DNA of 64,000 nucleotides, taken from positions 868,001-932,000 of the forward strand of contig NZ_RBTP01000012.1 in assembly GCF_003702045.1 (NCBI RefSeq). Direction: 5' to 3'. The notes under the pieces were generated by a model, which saw only the letters and a program-made list of their open reading frames with translations, was not told the DNA's origin and ran no database searches. Of the stretch, positions 37,015-47,111 are shown one piece after another; within the stretch, counting starts at the first letter, position 1, and every line of letters starts with the position of its first letter. A program made the position numbers and the translations under genes. This stretch comes from Pseudomonas viridiflava. Its GTDB lineage: Bacteria; Pseudomonadota; Gammaproteobacteria; Pseudomonadales; Pseudomonadaceae.

Positions 37015-37634
37015 TGGGCGCTGTCGTCAGCCTGGACAGCCTGCTGGACGAACGCAAGGTCTGGAAAGGGCGTCAGCAGTCGGTGCCGCAGGCCAGCCCT
37101 CAGCCCAGCGGCCATGCCTTGCTCGACAGCGTCTTGCCCACCGGTGGCTGGCCTGCGTCGGCGCTGACTGAAATCCTGATCTCGGCCAACGGCAGTGGCG
37201 AATTGCGCCTGCTGTGGCCAAGCTTGGCGCGACTGTCCGGCATCGGTGAACGCATTGTATTGGTCGCGCCGCCTTATTTGCCGTACCCGCAGGCCTGGCT
37301 ATCTGCGGGTGTCGACCTGCGAAAAATGACCCTGATCGAAGCAGGCACCAAGGATGCCTTGTGGGCCGCTGAGCAATGTTTGCGCTCCGGCAGTTGTGGC
37401 GCCGTGGTGTGCTGGCCCGGCATGGTCGATGACCGTGCGTTGCGTCGCCTGCAAGTGGCTGCCGAAACCGGGCAGACCCTGGCGTTTGCATGCCGCCCTC
37501 AACAAGCCGCCGCCAATCCGTCACCCGCTGCACTGCGCATTGCTGTCGATACCCGTCCCGCACAATTGCGGGTTCTCAAATGCCGTGGCGGGCTGGCTCC
37601 CGCCTTGCCGATCCCCTTTCCGACCGACGCTTGA
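37011..37634 (+). CDS. imuA: Translesion synthesis-associated protein ImuA
   Basis: A 207-residue RecA/SulA-like protein of the imuABC mutasome. Typical features are SGHALLDSVLPTGGWPASALTEIL, GERIVLVAPPYLPYPQAWLSAGVD and RLQVAAETGQTLAFACRP. The RecA Walker A lysine is absent, as usual for ImuA. It supports error-prone repair with ImuB and DnaE2. The start is ATGATG, overlapping the lexA2 stop, so translation is coupled. Confidence 0.9.
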   Translation: MMGAVVSLDSLLDERKVWKGRQQSVPQASPQPSGHALLDSVLPTGGWPASALTEILISANGSGELRLLWPSLARLSGIGERIVLVAPPYLPYPQAWLSAGVDLRKMTLIEAGTKDALWAAEQCLRSGSCGAVVCWPGMVDDRALRRLQVAAETGQTLAFACRPQQAAANPSPAALRIAVDTRPAQLRVLKCRGGLAPALPIPFPTDA

Positions 37635-37641
37635 GGTTCTT

Positions 37642-39057
37642 ATGCTGTGGGCCTGTGTCTTGCTGCCACAACTGGCACTCGACGGCGTCATGCGCCGCCA
37701 TACCGATCCTGACGAACCGCTGGCCTTGATCAGCGGCAGCGCTCAGCGCCGCGTGCTACAGGCGGTCAATCCGGCAGGTCGGGCCTTGGGCCTGAAGCCG
37801 GGACAATCGCTCAGTGCGGCGCAGGCGTTGGTGTCAGGTTTTACGATGGTCGCGCATGATCCGTCCGAAACCGAGCGTTTGCAGCAATTGCTGGCAGCTT
37901 GGGCCTATGGGTTCAGCTCCAATGTCAGCCTCAACTATCCTCGCGTTCTGCTGATGGAAGTCGAGTCCAGCCTGAAACTGTTCGGGCCGTGGCCGGTGTT
38001 CGAGGCCAGGTTGCGTGAAGAGCTGACCGGGCTTGGCTTTCGTCATCGCATCGTCGTCGCCCCCAACCCCGTGGCGGCGCGTATGCTGGCCAACATGCAC
38101 GACGGGTTGAGCATCGATTGCCCTCATGATCTGCGTCGCACGCTGGAGCAGATGCCGGTGGACCGCATCGGTCTGGGACGTGAAGTGGCCACAGCCTTCA
38201 CCCGCATGGGCCTGCGCAATGTCCGACAGGTATTGGCCTTGCCGCGGGACACTCTGGCGCGGCGTTTTCCTGCCAGCGTGCTACAGCATCTCGATACATT
38301 GCTGGGCGAGCGACCGGTGGCATTAGATTGTTACCTGCCACCGGACTTTTTTGACCTGCGCATCGAACTGAATTTCGATGTCGAATCGCATCAGGCCCTA
38401 CTGTTTCCACTCAAGCGACTGATCGCCGACCTGGCGATGTTTCTGACCGGACGCGACAGTGGCGTGCAGCGATTCGCCTTACACCTGGAGCATGTCAACG
38501 GCCCGGATACCCTTGTGCAGGTCGGTCTGCTCAGCGCAGAACGTGATGCCTCAATGCTGTTCGAGTTGGCCCGCGGTCGGCTGGAGCAGGTGGTGGTGGC
38601 TTCTCCGGTCCGGGCGGTGCGCTTGCTTGCACGGGACCTGCCGGATTTCGTACCGACACACCGAACCCTGTTCGATGAGCGAGAGCAGCAGACGCTGCCT
38701 TGGGAGCAATTGCGCGAACGCCTGCGGGCGCGGCTGGGGGACGAGTCGGTCAACGGCTTGCGAGCGCTGGCCGACCATCGCCCCGAATGTGCCTGGCAGC
38801 CAACGACTGACAGCAGGGCCATTGCGCAGGTCCGCGGTCATCCACGTCCTGGCTGGCTGCTGCATCAACCGCAGCCATTGCCGGTCCATACCACACGGAT
38901 CGTGGCCGGGCCTGAGCGCATCGAGTCGGGCTGGTGGGACGGCGGCGATGTTCGCCGTGACTATTATCTGGTTGAAACCCTTAGCGGTCAGCGAGCCTGG
39001 GCTTATAGGGCCGTAGGTGAGAGCGGCGAGCTTCTGCTGCACGGCTGGTTTGCGTGA
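37642..39057 (+). CDS. imuB: Inactive Y-family polymerase-like protein ImuB
   Basis: A 471-residue protein beginning [15 protein letters not shown]. It has the DinB/UmuC fold ([34 protein letters not shown]) but lacks the acidic catalytic pair: the usual SIDE-type motif reads [14 protein letters not shown], and the first-strand Asp is not followed by the second metal ligand. This agrees with ImuB being a non-catalytic adaptor between beta clamp, ImuA and DnaE2. A clamp-binding sequence was not confidently identified. The long upstream extension of the frame overlaps imuA and is not coding. Confidence 0.9.
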   Translation: MLWACVLLPQLALDGVMRRHTDPDEPLALISGSAQRRVLQAVNPAGRALGLKPGQSLSAAQALVSGFTMVAHDPSETERLQQLLAAWAYGFSSNVSLNYPRVLLMEVESSLKLFGPWPVFEARLREELTGLGFRHRIVVAPNPVAARMLANMHDGLSIDCPHDLRRTLEQMPVDRIGLGREVATAFTRMGLRNVRQVLALPRDTLARRFPASVLQHLDTLLGERPVALDCYLPPDFFDLRIELNFDVESHQALLFPLKRLIADLAMFLTGRDSGVQRFALHLEHVNGPDTLVQVGLLSAERDASMLFELARGRLEQVVVASPVRAVRLLARDLPDFVPTHRTLFDEREQQTLPWEQLRERLRARLGDESVNGLRALADHRPECAWQPTTDSRAIAQVRGHPRPGWLLHQPQPLPVHTTRIVAGPERIESGWWDGGDVRRDYYLVETLSGQRAWAYRAVGESGELLLHGWFA

Positions 39058-42000
39058 ACACGGATTACGCTGAACTGCATTGTCTGTCCAACTTCAGCTT
39101 TCAGCGGGGGGCGTCCAGTGCCAGGGAGCTGTTCGAGCGGGCGAAGCGGCATGGCTATGCGTCGCTGGCGATCACCGACGAATGCACCCTGGCTGGCATC
39201 GTGCGGGCGTGGCAGGCGTCGAAAGACAGCGGCTTGCCGCTGATCGTCGGCAGCGAGATGCAGATCGAAAACGGGCCGAAAATCGTACTGCTGGTTGAAG
39301 ACTTGACCGGTTATCAGGCGCTGTGCCAGCTCATTACCGTGGCCCGGCGCCGAGCCAAAAAGGGTGAATACCGGCTGCTTCGCGATGATTTCGCTGCGCT
39401 GCCCGGCGGCTTGCTGGCCATCTGGCTGCCAAATATCGAGGCGGCCGCTGAGGTCTGCCTGGATGAAGGTAACTGGTTGAGCGGCCTGTTTGCCGAACGC
39501 CTTTGGCTGGGCGTCGAGCTGCACCGAGGGCCGGATGACGAGCAGCGCCTCGCCGATCTGCTGGCGCTGGCGCAGTCCCTGAGCATGGCGGCAGTGGCCT
39601 GCGGTGACGTGCACATGCATGCCCGGGGGCGACGCGCCTTGCAGGACACGATGACTGCTATCCGCCATCACACCACCGTTGCGCAGGCAGGGCACCTGTT
39701 GTTTGCCAACGGCGAGCGTCATCTTCGTACTCATGAGGCGCTTGCCGAGCTGTACCCGGACTGGCTGCTGGCCGAATCGGCGCGCATCGCACGCCGCTGT
39801 ACGTTCGACCTGAACCAGTTGAAATACGAATACCCCCATGAACTGGTGCCCAAGGGCCAGACGCCGTCGTCGTGGCTGCGTGAACTGACCGAGCGTGGTG
39901 TGCGCAGGCGCTGGCCCGATGGCCTGAGTGCCACCACCCGGAAGCAGGTCGAGAAGGAGCTGGCCCTGATCGCTGAAATGAGGTTCGACAGCTACTTCCT
40001 GACGGTGCACGACATCGTCGAGTTCGCCCGCAGCCAGTACATTCTCTGCCAGGGACGAGGTTCAGCCGCCAACTCCGTGGTGTGCTACGCGCTGGGGATC
40101 ACTGAGCTGAACCCGGAAAAGAGCAACCTGCTGTTCGAACGGTTCATTTCCAGAGAGCGCAATGAGCCGCCCGACATCGATGTGGACTTCGAGCATGATC
40201 GGCGCGAAGAAGTCATCCAGTACGTATTCAGACGTTACGGCCGGGGCAGGGCGGCGCTCACTGCGGTGGCCAGCACTTATCACGGCTCGGGCGCGATGCG
40301 TGACGTGGCCCGTGTGCTGGGCTTGCCGCCGGATCAGATCAACGCGCTGGCCGATGCGTTCAGCCGCTGGAGCGACACGCTGCCATCCGCCGAGCGCCTG
40401 CGTGAGTATGGCCTGGACCCCGACGCCCCCATGCTCAAGCGAGTACTGGCCTTGAGCGACGAGTTGATCGGCTTCCCCCGGCACCTGTCGCAGCATCCGG
40501 GCGGGTTCGTGATTTCCGAGCATCCGCTGGACACTCTGGTGCCCGTCGAGAATGCCGCGATGGCCGACCGCACCATCATCCAGTGGGACAAGGACGATCT
40601 GGATCTGGTCGGGCTGCTGAAAGTCGATATTTTGGCCTTGGGCATGCTGAGCGCGCTGCGCCGGACGTTCGATCTGGTGCATTTGCACCGAGGTAAGCAA
40701 TGGACACTGGCCAGCATGCCCCCTGATGACCGCCCGACCTACGAGATGATCAGCCGCGCCGACACCATTGGGGTTTTTCAAATCGAGTCTCGGGCGCAGA
40801 TGGCCATGCTGCCGCGTTTGAGGCCCGAGAAGTTCTACGATCTGGTCATTGAAGTGGCCATCGTCCGGCCGGGGCCGATCCAGGGCGACATGGTTCATCC
40901 CTACCTGCGCAGGCGTAACCAGGAAGAGGAGATTACCTACCCGCCAAAATTGAAGAAAGTGTTCGAACGCACCCTTGGCGTGCCGCTGTTTCAGGAGCAG
41001 GTCATGGAAGTGGCGATCATCGCAGCTGATTACACGCCCGGCGAGGCCGATCAATTGCGTCGTTCGATGGCTGCCTGGAAACGCCACGGCGGGCTTGAGC
41101 CACACCGTGAGCGCCTGACCGAGGGCATGTTGAAAAACGGTTACGAGCAGGCTTTCGCCGACCGCATCTTCGAGCAGATCAAAGGTTTCGGCAGTTATGG
41201 TTTTCCCGAGTCCCATGCAGCGAGCTTCGCCTTGCTGACCTACGCCAGTTGCTGGCTCAAATGCCATGAGCCTGCAGCGTTTACGTGCGCGTTGATCAAC
41301 AGTTGGCCGATGGGCTTTTACAGCCCTGACCAACTGCTGCAGGATGCACGCCGTCATCACATCGAGATTCGCCCGGTGGATGTGCGTTACAGCGATTGGG
41401 ATTGCTCGCTGGAGCCCATCGAACACCCCGATTACAGGCGCAATCTGGCGATCCGGCTTGGCATGCGTATGGTGCGCGGCTTTCGTGAAGAGGATGCGCT
41501 GCGCATCGAGCGGGCGCGCGCGACACGTGCGTTCTGCGATGCCACCGATCTGACGATTCGCGCCGGTCTGGACAATCGCGCTGCCGAGGCGTTGGCCGAC
41601 TCCGGTGCGTTGCGCGGCCTGATCGGCCATCGACATCGGGCCCGCTGGGAGGTGGCAGGCGTGGAAGCGCAGCGACCGCTGTTCGCTGACCTGCCCGGCG
41701 AGGAGGATCAAGTCATGCTGCCGTTGCCAACCGTGGCCGAGGATCTGGTGGCCGACTACACCACCCTGGGCACGACTCTGGGGCCGCATCCGCTGGCCTT
41801 GTTGCGTCGACAGCTGGCTGCCAAGCGCTTTCGCAGCTCGCGGGACCTGCTCACGCTGGAGAATGACCGAACCCTCAGCGTGGCGGGGCTGGTCATTGGC
41901 AGACAACGGCCCGGCACAGCCAGTGGCGTGACCTTCGTGACGCTGGAGGATGAGTTCGGAATGGTCAACGTTGTGGTCTGGCGCGATCTGGCCGAGCGGC

Positions 42001-42149
42001 AGCGCAAGGTGTTGGTCGGTTCACAGCTGCTGCAGGTGTTCGGCCGTCTGGAGTCCAAGAGCGGCGTGCGGCATTTGATTGCCCAGAGGCTCTATGACCT
42101 GACGCCGTTGTTGACCGGGCTGGACGTGCGCAGTCGGGATTTTCAGTGA
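39054..42149 (+). CDS. dnaE2: Error-prone DNA polymerase III alpha subunit DnaE2
   Basis: A 1031-residue C-family polymerase. The N-terminal PHP domain begins [18 protein letters not shown]. The catalytic aspartates are in [16 protein letters not shown] (about residues 375-390), with the upstream [16 protein letters not shown] motif. The C-terminal OB-type region includes [13 protein letters not shown] and GMVNVVVW. It lacks the long C-terminal tau-binding tail of the replicative enzyme. It performs damage-induced mutagenic bypass with ImuA and ImuB. GTG start overlaps the imuB stop (GTGA). Confidence 0.93.
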   Translation: MNTDYAELHCLSNFSFQRGASSARELFERAKRHGYASLAITDECTLAGIVRAWQASKDSGLPLIVGSEMQIENGPKIVLLVEDLTGYQALCQLITVARRRAKKGEYRLLRDDFAALPGGLLAIWLPNIEAAAEVCLDEGNWLSGLFAERLWLGVELHRGPDDEQRLADLLALAQSLSMAAVACGDVHMHARGRRALQDTMTAIRHHTTVAQAGHLLFANGERHLRTHEALAELYPDWLLAESARIARRCTFDLNQLKYEYPHELVPKGQTPSSWLRELTERGVRRRWPDGLSATTRKQVEKELALIAEMRFDSYFLTVHDIVEFARSQYILCQGRGSAANSVVCYALGITELNPEKSNLLFERFISRERNEPPDIDVDFEHDRREEVIQYVFRRYGRGRAALTAVASTYHGSGAMRDVARVLGLPPDQINALADAFSRWSDTLPSAERLREYGLDPDAPMLKRVLALSDELIGFPRHLSQHPGGFVISEHPLDTLVPVENAAMADRTIIQWDKDDLDLVGLLKVDILALGMLSALRRTFDLVHLHRGKQWTLASMPPDDRPTYEMISRADTIGVFQIESRAQMAMLPRLRPEKFYDLVIEVAIVRPGPIQGDMVHPYLRRRNQEEEITYPPKLKKVFERTLGVPLFQEQVMEVAIIAADYTPGEADQLRRSMAAWKRHGGLEPHRERLTEGMLKNGYEQAFADRIFEQIKGFGSYGFPESHAASFALLTYASCWLKCHEPAAFTCALINSWPMGFYSPDQLLQDARRHHIEIRPVDVRYSDWDCSLEPIEHPDYRRNLAIRLGMRMVRGFREEDALRIERARATRAFCDATDLTIRAGLDNRAAEALADSGALRGLIGHRHRARWEVAGVEAQRPLFADLPGEEDQVMLPLPTVAEDLVADYTTLGTTLGPHPLALLRRQLAAKRFRSSRDLLTLENDRTLSVAGLVIGRQRPGTASGVTFVTLEDEFGMVNVVVWRDLAERQRKVLVGSQLLQVFGRLESKSGVRHLIAQRLYDLTPLLTGLDVRSRDFQ

Positions 42150-42221
42150 GCGCAGGACGCGAAACGGGCTCGCAATTTGCAACGTTGAGAGCCTTTCCAG
42201 ACTGCCCATGAGAGGTCCCGC

Positions 42222-43073
42222 ATGTACAAAGACTATCCCGCTGCCTATCAGGTGAGTAAAGGTGCCGCGCTGCACGTGGATACGGCCTTTTACGAGCGCA
42301 TACGCGCCAACAGGCAGCAGCGCACGCTGATCGAACAGTTCGACATACCGATCCGCACCGGGCGCGCCTGGAAGGTCAAGGCCGGGCAGGTGTTTCGCGT
42401 CACCACACCGGCAGGACCACAAGTGGGCGATTTCAATGTGTGGAACGCCGACGATCCGCGTGAGCGCTTGTGGGCCGCCAGAACACGCCAGTTGCAGGGT
42501 GCCCATGTCAGCACCCATGACCGGCTCTGGTCGAACCTGCCGTTCCTGCGTCCAATGGTGACCATCACTGACGACAGTCTGGCCAGTTATGGCATCGACG
42601 AACACGGCGCGCGCCTGCACGACCTGCTGGGCACACGCTGCGATCCCTACGTCAACAAGATGCTGACTGGCGAGGACTTTCATCATCACTGCCACTCGAA
42701 CCTGACGCGAGCGGTGTTGCCCCACGGCCTGACCGAATTCGACGTGCATGACGTTCTGAACATTTTTCAATGCACCGGGCTCAACCATGACGACATGTAC
42801 TTCATGAAAGCCTGTCCGGCACAGAAGGGCGATTACCTGGAGTTCTTCGCTGAAATCGATCTGCTGTGCGCGTTGTCGACCTGCCCGGGCGGGGATCTGT
42901 CCCTGCCGATGTGGGGACCTGACGCGCAGGATCCGTTGAGCGTGTGCAGGCCGTTGGGTGTCGAGATTTATGAGCTGGAAGCATCGCTGCTGGAAGGCTG
43001 GCAACCGCCGCAGCGTGCGGCTTACAACGGACTGCATGGCTTGCAGATGTCCAAGGCCGAGTGGGAAGTCTAG
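42222..43073 (+). CDS. DUF1989 (urea carboxylase-associated-type) protein
   Basis: A 283-residue protein. The family-like core is GRAWKVKAGQVFRVTTPAGPQVGDFNVWN, then RDSL-type DRLWSNLPFLRPMVTITDD, HDLLGTRCDPY and HCHSNLTRAVLPHGL. Conserved Cys/His residues (CDPY, HHHCHSN, FQCTG) suggest a metal site. DUF1989 proteins occur with urea carboxylase/guanidine degradation genes, but none are nearby here. ATG has AGAGGT upstream. It follows dnaE2 by 72 bases but is not a known part of the SOS cassette. Confidence 0.75.
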   Translation: MYKDYPAAYQVSKGAALHVDTAFYERIRANRQQRTLIEQFDIPIRTGRAWKVKAGQVFRVTTPAGPQVGDFNVWNADDPRERLWAARTRQLQGAHVSTHDRLWSNLPFLRPMVTITDDSLASYGIDEHGARLHDLLGTRCDPYVNKMLTGEDFHHHCHSNLTRAVLPHGLTEFDVHDVLNIFQCTGLNHDDMYFMKACPAQKGDYLEFFAEIDLLCALSTCPGGDLSLPMWGPDAQDPLSVCRPLGVEIYELEASLLEGWQPPQRAAYNGLHGLQMSKAEWEV

Positions 43074-43309
43074 ATTTCTGATGCCGCAAGCGGCGCTGCA
43101 TCAAGCAAGCGGCACTTACTGAATACTTTTATAGACGTTAGATCAGAGGCCACCCAGGGCTGCAGCGCAGCCCATCGCAGTCGTCGTAACCTCCGCAAGC
43201 TCCCACGCCTTGCGGGCAGAAGCAGAGTTCAGCGTTTCTTCAGAAGTCAGGTGCTAGATAAGAGCAGGTCGGGCTGCGTTGCGCTTGTGCGCGAATACGC
43301 GCCAGACCC

Positions 43310-43335
43310 GTGGGGGCGGACTTGTCCGCGAATAC
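43310..43335. repeat. REP element
   Basis: GTGGGGGCGGACTTGTCCGCGAATA has the same hairpin core (GCGGAC..GTCCGC) as the paired elements elsewhere in the window. A degraded second copy may lie at 43267-43300. Confidence 0.7.
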
Positions 43336-43356
43336 TGAGTTTGCCGCAAGATCCGC

Positions 43357-44286
43357 TCACGCCGTGCGCGCCATTCTGCGCAATCCCCAGATCATCGCCA
43401 CGCCCATCCCCAACATGGCGACCAGCAGCGCGGGGTAGCTGACCCACCACGGCAGCGGGGCAGTCATCATGCTGAATTCCGACATGCCGCCGATCCCGGC
43501 AATCAGGTTCAACGGTAGGAACACCACGTTGATCAAGGTCAGCTTGCGCAGCAGGTTATTGGTGCTGTTGTTGACCAGATTGCCCCGTGCATCCATCAAG
43601 CCGGCAAAGACGGTTGAATAGATCTCGGCCTGTTTGTAGCACTGGTCGTTCTCGATGATCATGTCGTCGATCAACGCCAGACTGGCGCTGCCGTACTCTT
43701 TGCCTTGCACATGGTTGCGCAGACGGGCCAGCACCGTGCCGTTGCTGTGAATCGCATTGATGTAATACACCAGGCTTTCGCTGAGGTTGAACATTTGCAG
43801 CAGATGGCGGTTCTCCAGCGACGAATTGAATTTCTGCTGCAGCTCTCGCGCCACCATCTTGATCACCTTCAGGTGGCCCAGATAGTGATGAATGTTGTTG
43901 AACAGCATCTCCAGCAGAATATCCAGCGGCTGAGTCAGTGGACGTTGCGTCACCCATGAGGTCAGTGGCTGGTCGTCGTCGCAGATCAACAGCAACTGAT
44001 CCTGCTTGAGCAGCACGCCGAACGACGAGACGTCGAATGAGAAGCTGTCTTTGCCTGAATAGTTTTCAGGCCGCTTCCAGATCAGGAACAGCGCATCGGG
44101 GTGAAATTCGATGCGGGAGACTTCGTCCGGGTCGAGTGCCGACGCAACGGCATGCTCATCCAGATGAAATTGTTCCAGCAGCAGCGTGCGCTCGCTGGCG
44201 TCCGGTTTGCTGAACCACTGCACTTGAGCCGTTTGCAGGTCACACGCTTGCAGTCGATTGGCGTCGAGCCTCAGGCCTTTGATCAT
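43357..44286 (-). CDS. CorA/ZntB-like divalent cation transporter with variant signature
   Basis: A 309-residue member of the CorA family: a long cytoplasmic domain, a stalk helix region, then two C-terminal spans (LINVVFLPLNLIAGIGG and YPALLVAMLGMGVAMIWGL). In typical CorA the loop after TM1 is Gly-Met-Asn; here it reads GIGGMSEFSM, so Asn is replaced by Ser. That change may alter selectivity or activity. It starts six bases after the RimK-like gene stop and is therefore probably its operon partner. Mg, Zn or Co transport cannot be told apart. Confidence 0.75.
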   Translation of the reverse strand: MIKGLRLDANRLQACDLQTAQVQWFSKPDASERTLLLEQFHLDEHAVASALDPDEVSRIEFHPDALFLIWKRPENYSGKDSFSFDVSSFGVLLKQDQLLLICDDDQPLTSWVTQRPLTQPLDILLEMLFNNIHHYLGHLKVIKMVARELQQKFNSSLENRHLLQMFNLSESLVYYINAIHSNGTVLARLRNHVQGKEYGSASLALIDDMIIENDQCYKQAEIYSTVFAGLMDARGNLVNNSTNNLLRKLTLINVVFLPLNLIAGIGGMSEFSMMTAPLPWWVSYPALLVAMLGMGVAMIWGLRRMARTA

Positions 44287-44292
44287 CGACGG

Positions 44293-45858
44293 TCACCAGG
44301 CCTGGCCAAGGCGTTTGAGCTCCAGGCGGCGGATGAACTCTTCCAGCACCAGGCCGTACAGGTCGTCCTGCAGGTACGCGTCTTCAATACCGGCATCCAG
44401 GTTTGGGTTGTCGTTGACCTCGATCACCACCACCTGATTGCCGGACTGCTTGAGGTCCACCCCGTACAATCCGTCGCCGATCAGGTTAGCGGTCTTGAGA
44501 GCCAGATCGACCACGGCTCGGGGCGCTTCATGAACCGCCAGGGTGCGGCATTCGCCATTGATCTCGGTACCAGTGGCCTTGTGGTTGTAGATCTGCCAAT
44601 GCCCTTTGGACATGAAGTACTGACAGGCAAAAATAGGCTTGCGGTTGAGGATGCCGATGCGCCAGTCGTACTCGGTGTAGAAAAACTCTTGGGCGAGCAG
44701 CAGCACCGAGTGTTCAAACAACTGTGTCGTGGCGGTGTGCATTTCTTCCGCCGTGCTGACCTTGATTACACCGCGTGAAAAACAGCCGTCCGGGATTTTC
44801 AGCACCAATGGAAAGCCCAAGCGTTTGGCCACGTTCTCCAGTTCTTCCGGGCGGTCCTTGTAGAGGATTTCGGTCTGCGGCATGCCCAGGTTGTGGCTCT
44901 TGAGCAGGTCGGTCAGGTACACCTTGTTGGTGCAGCGAAGAATCGAGGTCGAGTCATCCATGACAACCAACCCCTCGCTTTCGGCCTTTTTGGCAAAACG
45001 GTAAGTATGGTTGTCGACGCTGGTGGTTTCGCGGATCAGCAGCGCGTCGTATTCGGCGAGTCGCGCGTAGTCCTTCTTCTCGATCAACTCCACATCGACC
45101 CCCAACCGCTGGCCCACGCGGATGAAATTGGCCAATGCCTGTGCATTGGAGGGCGGCAATTGCTCCTGTGGATCGTGCAGAATCGCCAGGTCGTAGCGGG
45201 CCATGCGACGCGAACTCGGCTGACGCCAGATTTTGCGACTGAAGCCATCCAGTGCAATGGCGAACTCATCCTGCTGATCATCGCGCAACTTGGGCAGAGC
45301 GCCAGACTTGATGCCTGCGATATGCCAATGTTCGCGCTTGCGAAACTCCACCAACAGAATCGGGCAGGGGAACGCCTCAAATAACTGGCGGGCCAGGTCA
45401 TTCAATGGCGAGCGGGTGGTCTGGCCAAAATAAAGTGTCAGCGTGAACCCTTCGGTGTCGTCATACGGGTGATCCTGAAGTGCGTTCTCAAGCACTTTAT
45501 CCAGGTCATCCAGTGCCAGTCCGTATAAGGACTTGCGTGTCAGTTCGCTGATCGTGCGTACCGAGGGAATAACATTGTGTTGTCGCGCCTCGGCCAACAA
45601 TGAACAGTAATAACCGTGGCCCAGGTATTTGTAACTCCGGCACAGATTGATCACCTGAACACGCTGGCCGGCCGTGGCTTTCAGCGGTTTCTCCAGGTAA
45701 TCCTGCGCCGTCATCAAGTCTTCACTGGGGACGTATGATGCCCAGTCTTCCAGTCGCTCGACAATAATGACCACTTGGCTCTGTGCTGCAAAAGGAACTG
45801 CGGGATACGCGCGTTTCGTTGTTGCTGAAACTGCGAGTTGAGCCGATACTTCGTTCAT
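44293..45858 (-). CDS. RimK-like ATP-grasp ligase
   Basis: About 521 residues from the ATG at 45858 (AGGTG just upstream; longer starts add up to 32 unlikely residues). The N-terminal half is a RimK-associated domain (QVVIIVERLEDWASYVP, YKYLGHGYYCSLLAEAR). The C-terminal ATP-grasp has KVYLTDLLKSHNLGMPQT, GFPLVLKIPDGCFSRGV, LLAQEFFYTEYDWRIGILN and the Mg site VIEVNDNPNLDAG. Such enzymes join amino acids to a peptide or protein carboxylate. The substrate here is unknown. It is divergent from a GNAT/C39 fusion gene across about 110 bases, a pairing that suggests a joint peptide-modification task. Confidence 0.85.
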   Translation of the reverse strand: MNEVSAQLAVSATTKRAYPAVPFAAQSQVVIIVERLEDWASYVPSEDLMTAQDYLEKPLKATAGQRVQVINLCRSYKYLGHGYYCSLLAEARQHNVIPSVRTISELTRKSLYGLALDDLDKVLENALQDHPYDDTEGFTLTLYFGQTTRSPLNDLARQLFEAFPCPILLVEFRKREHWHIAGIKSGALPKLRDDQQDEFAIALDGFSRKIWRQPSSRRMARYDLAILHDPQEQLPPSNAQALANFIRVGQRLGVDVELIEKKDYARLAEYDALLIRETTSVDNHTYRFAKKAESEGLVVMDDSTSILRCTNKVYLTDLLKSHNLGMPQTEILYKDRPEELENVAKRLGFPLVLKIPDGCFSRGVIKVSTAEEMHTATTQLFEHSVLLLAQEFFYTEYDWRIGILNRKPIFACQYFMSKGHWQIYNHKATGTEINGECRTLAVHEAPRAVVDLALKTANLIGDGLYGVDLKQSGNQVVVIEVNDNPNLDAGIEDAYLQDDLYGLVLEEFIRRLELKRLGQAW

Positions 45859-45971
45859 CTTCACCTGCGCCGCTGACATGTGTAATCGATCCGATGGGAA
45901 ACAGTCCTTTCTATTAAGCATGTGCTTAGTGAAATGTCCCGTTTCGTTACACAACTTTTACGGCGGTGCAG
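45859..45971. promoter_or_regulatory. Divergent promoter region between the RimK-like and GNAT/C39 genes
   Basis: The short shared spacer must drive both genes. No operator was recognised. If the longer RimK start were used, the two genes would nearly abut. Confidence 0.45.
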
Positions 45972-47099
45972 ATGGACTTTATATTTCGCGACGCAGTGGA
46001 CTCCGATGTCGAGGACCTGCTGTTTCTGGAGAACCAGTGCTTTGAAGGCGACCGGCTGACGGCGCGCAGTTTCAACTGGATGATCCGGCGGGCCAATGCC
46101 TGCCTGATCGTGGCCGAGCGGGGTGGGCAACTGACTGGTTACGCGCTGGTGCTGTTCCATCGTGGCACGTCGCTGGGGCGTCTTTATTCGCTGGCGATTG
46201 CCGATGCAGCGCGCGGTCTTGGCCTTGGCAAATACCTGTTGCAACGTGCCGAACACCAGGCCGTCGAGCGCGACTGCGCCTACCTGCGCCTTGAAGTGCG
46301 CCCCGACAACCTCGCAGCTATCGGCCTTTACGAACGCAGCGGCTATCGACGCTTTGCTCAGGTCGACGATTACTACCAGGATCATGCCCCAGCACTGCGG
46401 TATGAAAAACGCATTGTCGAGCATGCCCGGCACAATGGCCGTTCGGTGCCTTATTACCAGCAAACGCTGGATTTCACCTGTGGTCCGGCGTGCCTGTTGA
46501 TGGCCATGAAGGCCTTGCAACCCGAGCGGCCTATGACACGGGCCGAGGAGTTGCAGATCTGGCGTGAGGCAACCACCGTGTTCATGACTTCAGGTCACGG
46601 CGGGTGCAGCCCACAAGGATTGGCACTGGCAGCCTGGCGGCGTGGCTTTTTCGTGAAGCTGCTGGTGTCGGTGTCCGGGCCACTGTTTCTGGGCGGCGTG
46701 CGCAGCGACACCAAGAAACAAGTGGTGCGTCTGGTACACGAGCAGTTCTGTCGCGAACTGCAAGCGTCCAGTGTCGAAACCTTGGCCAGCCCGTCATTGA
46801 ACCTGACCAGCGTCCTGGCAGAGGGTGGTCGTCCGCTGGTGTTGATCAGCAGTTACCGCCTGACCCGTTCCAAGGCACCGCACTGGGTGATGGTCACCGA
46901 CTGCGATAGCGATTTTGTCTACCTGCACGACCCCGACATCGACCACAGCCTGCACCGTCAGCCCATCGATTGTCAGCATCTGCCTGTCAGCCATGCCGAT
47001 TTCAATCGCATGAGTTGTTTCGGTACGGACAAGCTGCGCGCCGCTGTGATCGTCTATGCGGCAGCGACTGGCGAGCCTGACCCTGCCCTGGCCTTATGA
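45972..47099 (+). CDS. GNAT acetyltransferase fused to a C39-like peptidase domain
   Basis: About 375 residues. Residues 1-150 are GNAT: IFRDAVDSDVEDLLFLE, acetyl-CoA loop DAARGLGLGKYLLQRAE and PDNLAAIGLYERSGY. Residues about 160-370 resemble the papain-like C39 fold: the nucleophile is in TLDFTCGPACLLMAM, the His in APHWVMVTDC and the Asp in YLHDPDID. Both active sites look complete. The fusion suggests cleavage and N-acetylation of one peptide or protein. GTG at 45966 is an alternative start. It is divergent from the RimK-like ligase. Confidence 0.85.
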   Translation: MDFIFRDAVDSDVEDLLFLENQCFEGDRLTARSFNWMIRRANACLIVAERGGQLTGYALVLFHRGTSLGRLYSLAIADAARGLGLGKYLLQRAEHQAVERDCAYLRLEVRPDNLAAIGLYERSGYRRFAQVDDYYQDHAPALRYEKRIVEHARHNGRSVPYYQQTLDFTCGPACLLMAMKALQPERPMTRAEELQIWREATTVFMTSGHGGCSPQGLALAAWRRGFFVKLLVSVSGPLFLGGVRSDTKKQVVRLVHEQFCRELQASSVETLASPSLNLTSVLAEGGRPLVLISSYRLTRSKAPHWVMVTDCDSDFVYLHDPDIDHSLHRQPIDCQHLPVSHADFNRMSCFGTDKLRAAVIVYAAATGEPDPALAL

Positions 47100-47111
47100 G
47101 CGATGATGGCG

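Noticed and set aside
37354..37641. N-terminal extension of imuB overlapping imuA
   Set aside because: The family starts at MLWACVLL; the extension lies in another frame of imuA.
40062..41906. Long 614-residue open frame on the minus strand inside dnaE2
   Set aside because: dnaE2 is certain on the plus strand; the antisense frame is a high-GC codon-bias shadow with no domain or ribosome site.
45859..45954. 32-residue N-terminal extension of the RimK-like protein
   Set aside because: No ribosome site at the upstream starts, composition unlike the domain, and it would run into the divergent gene's control region.
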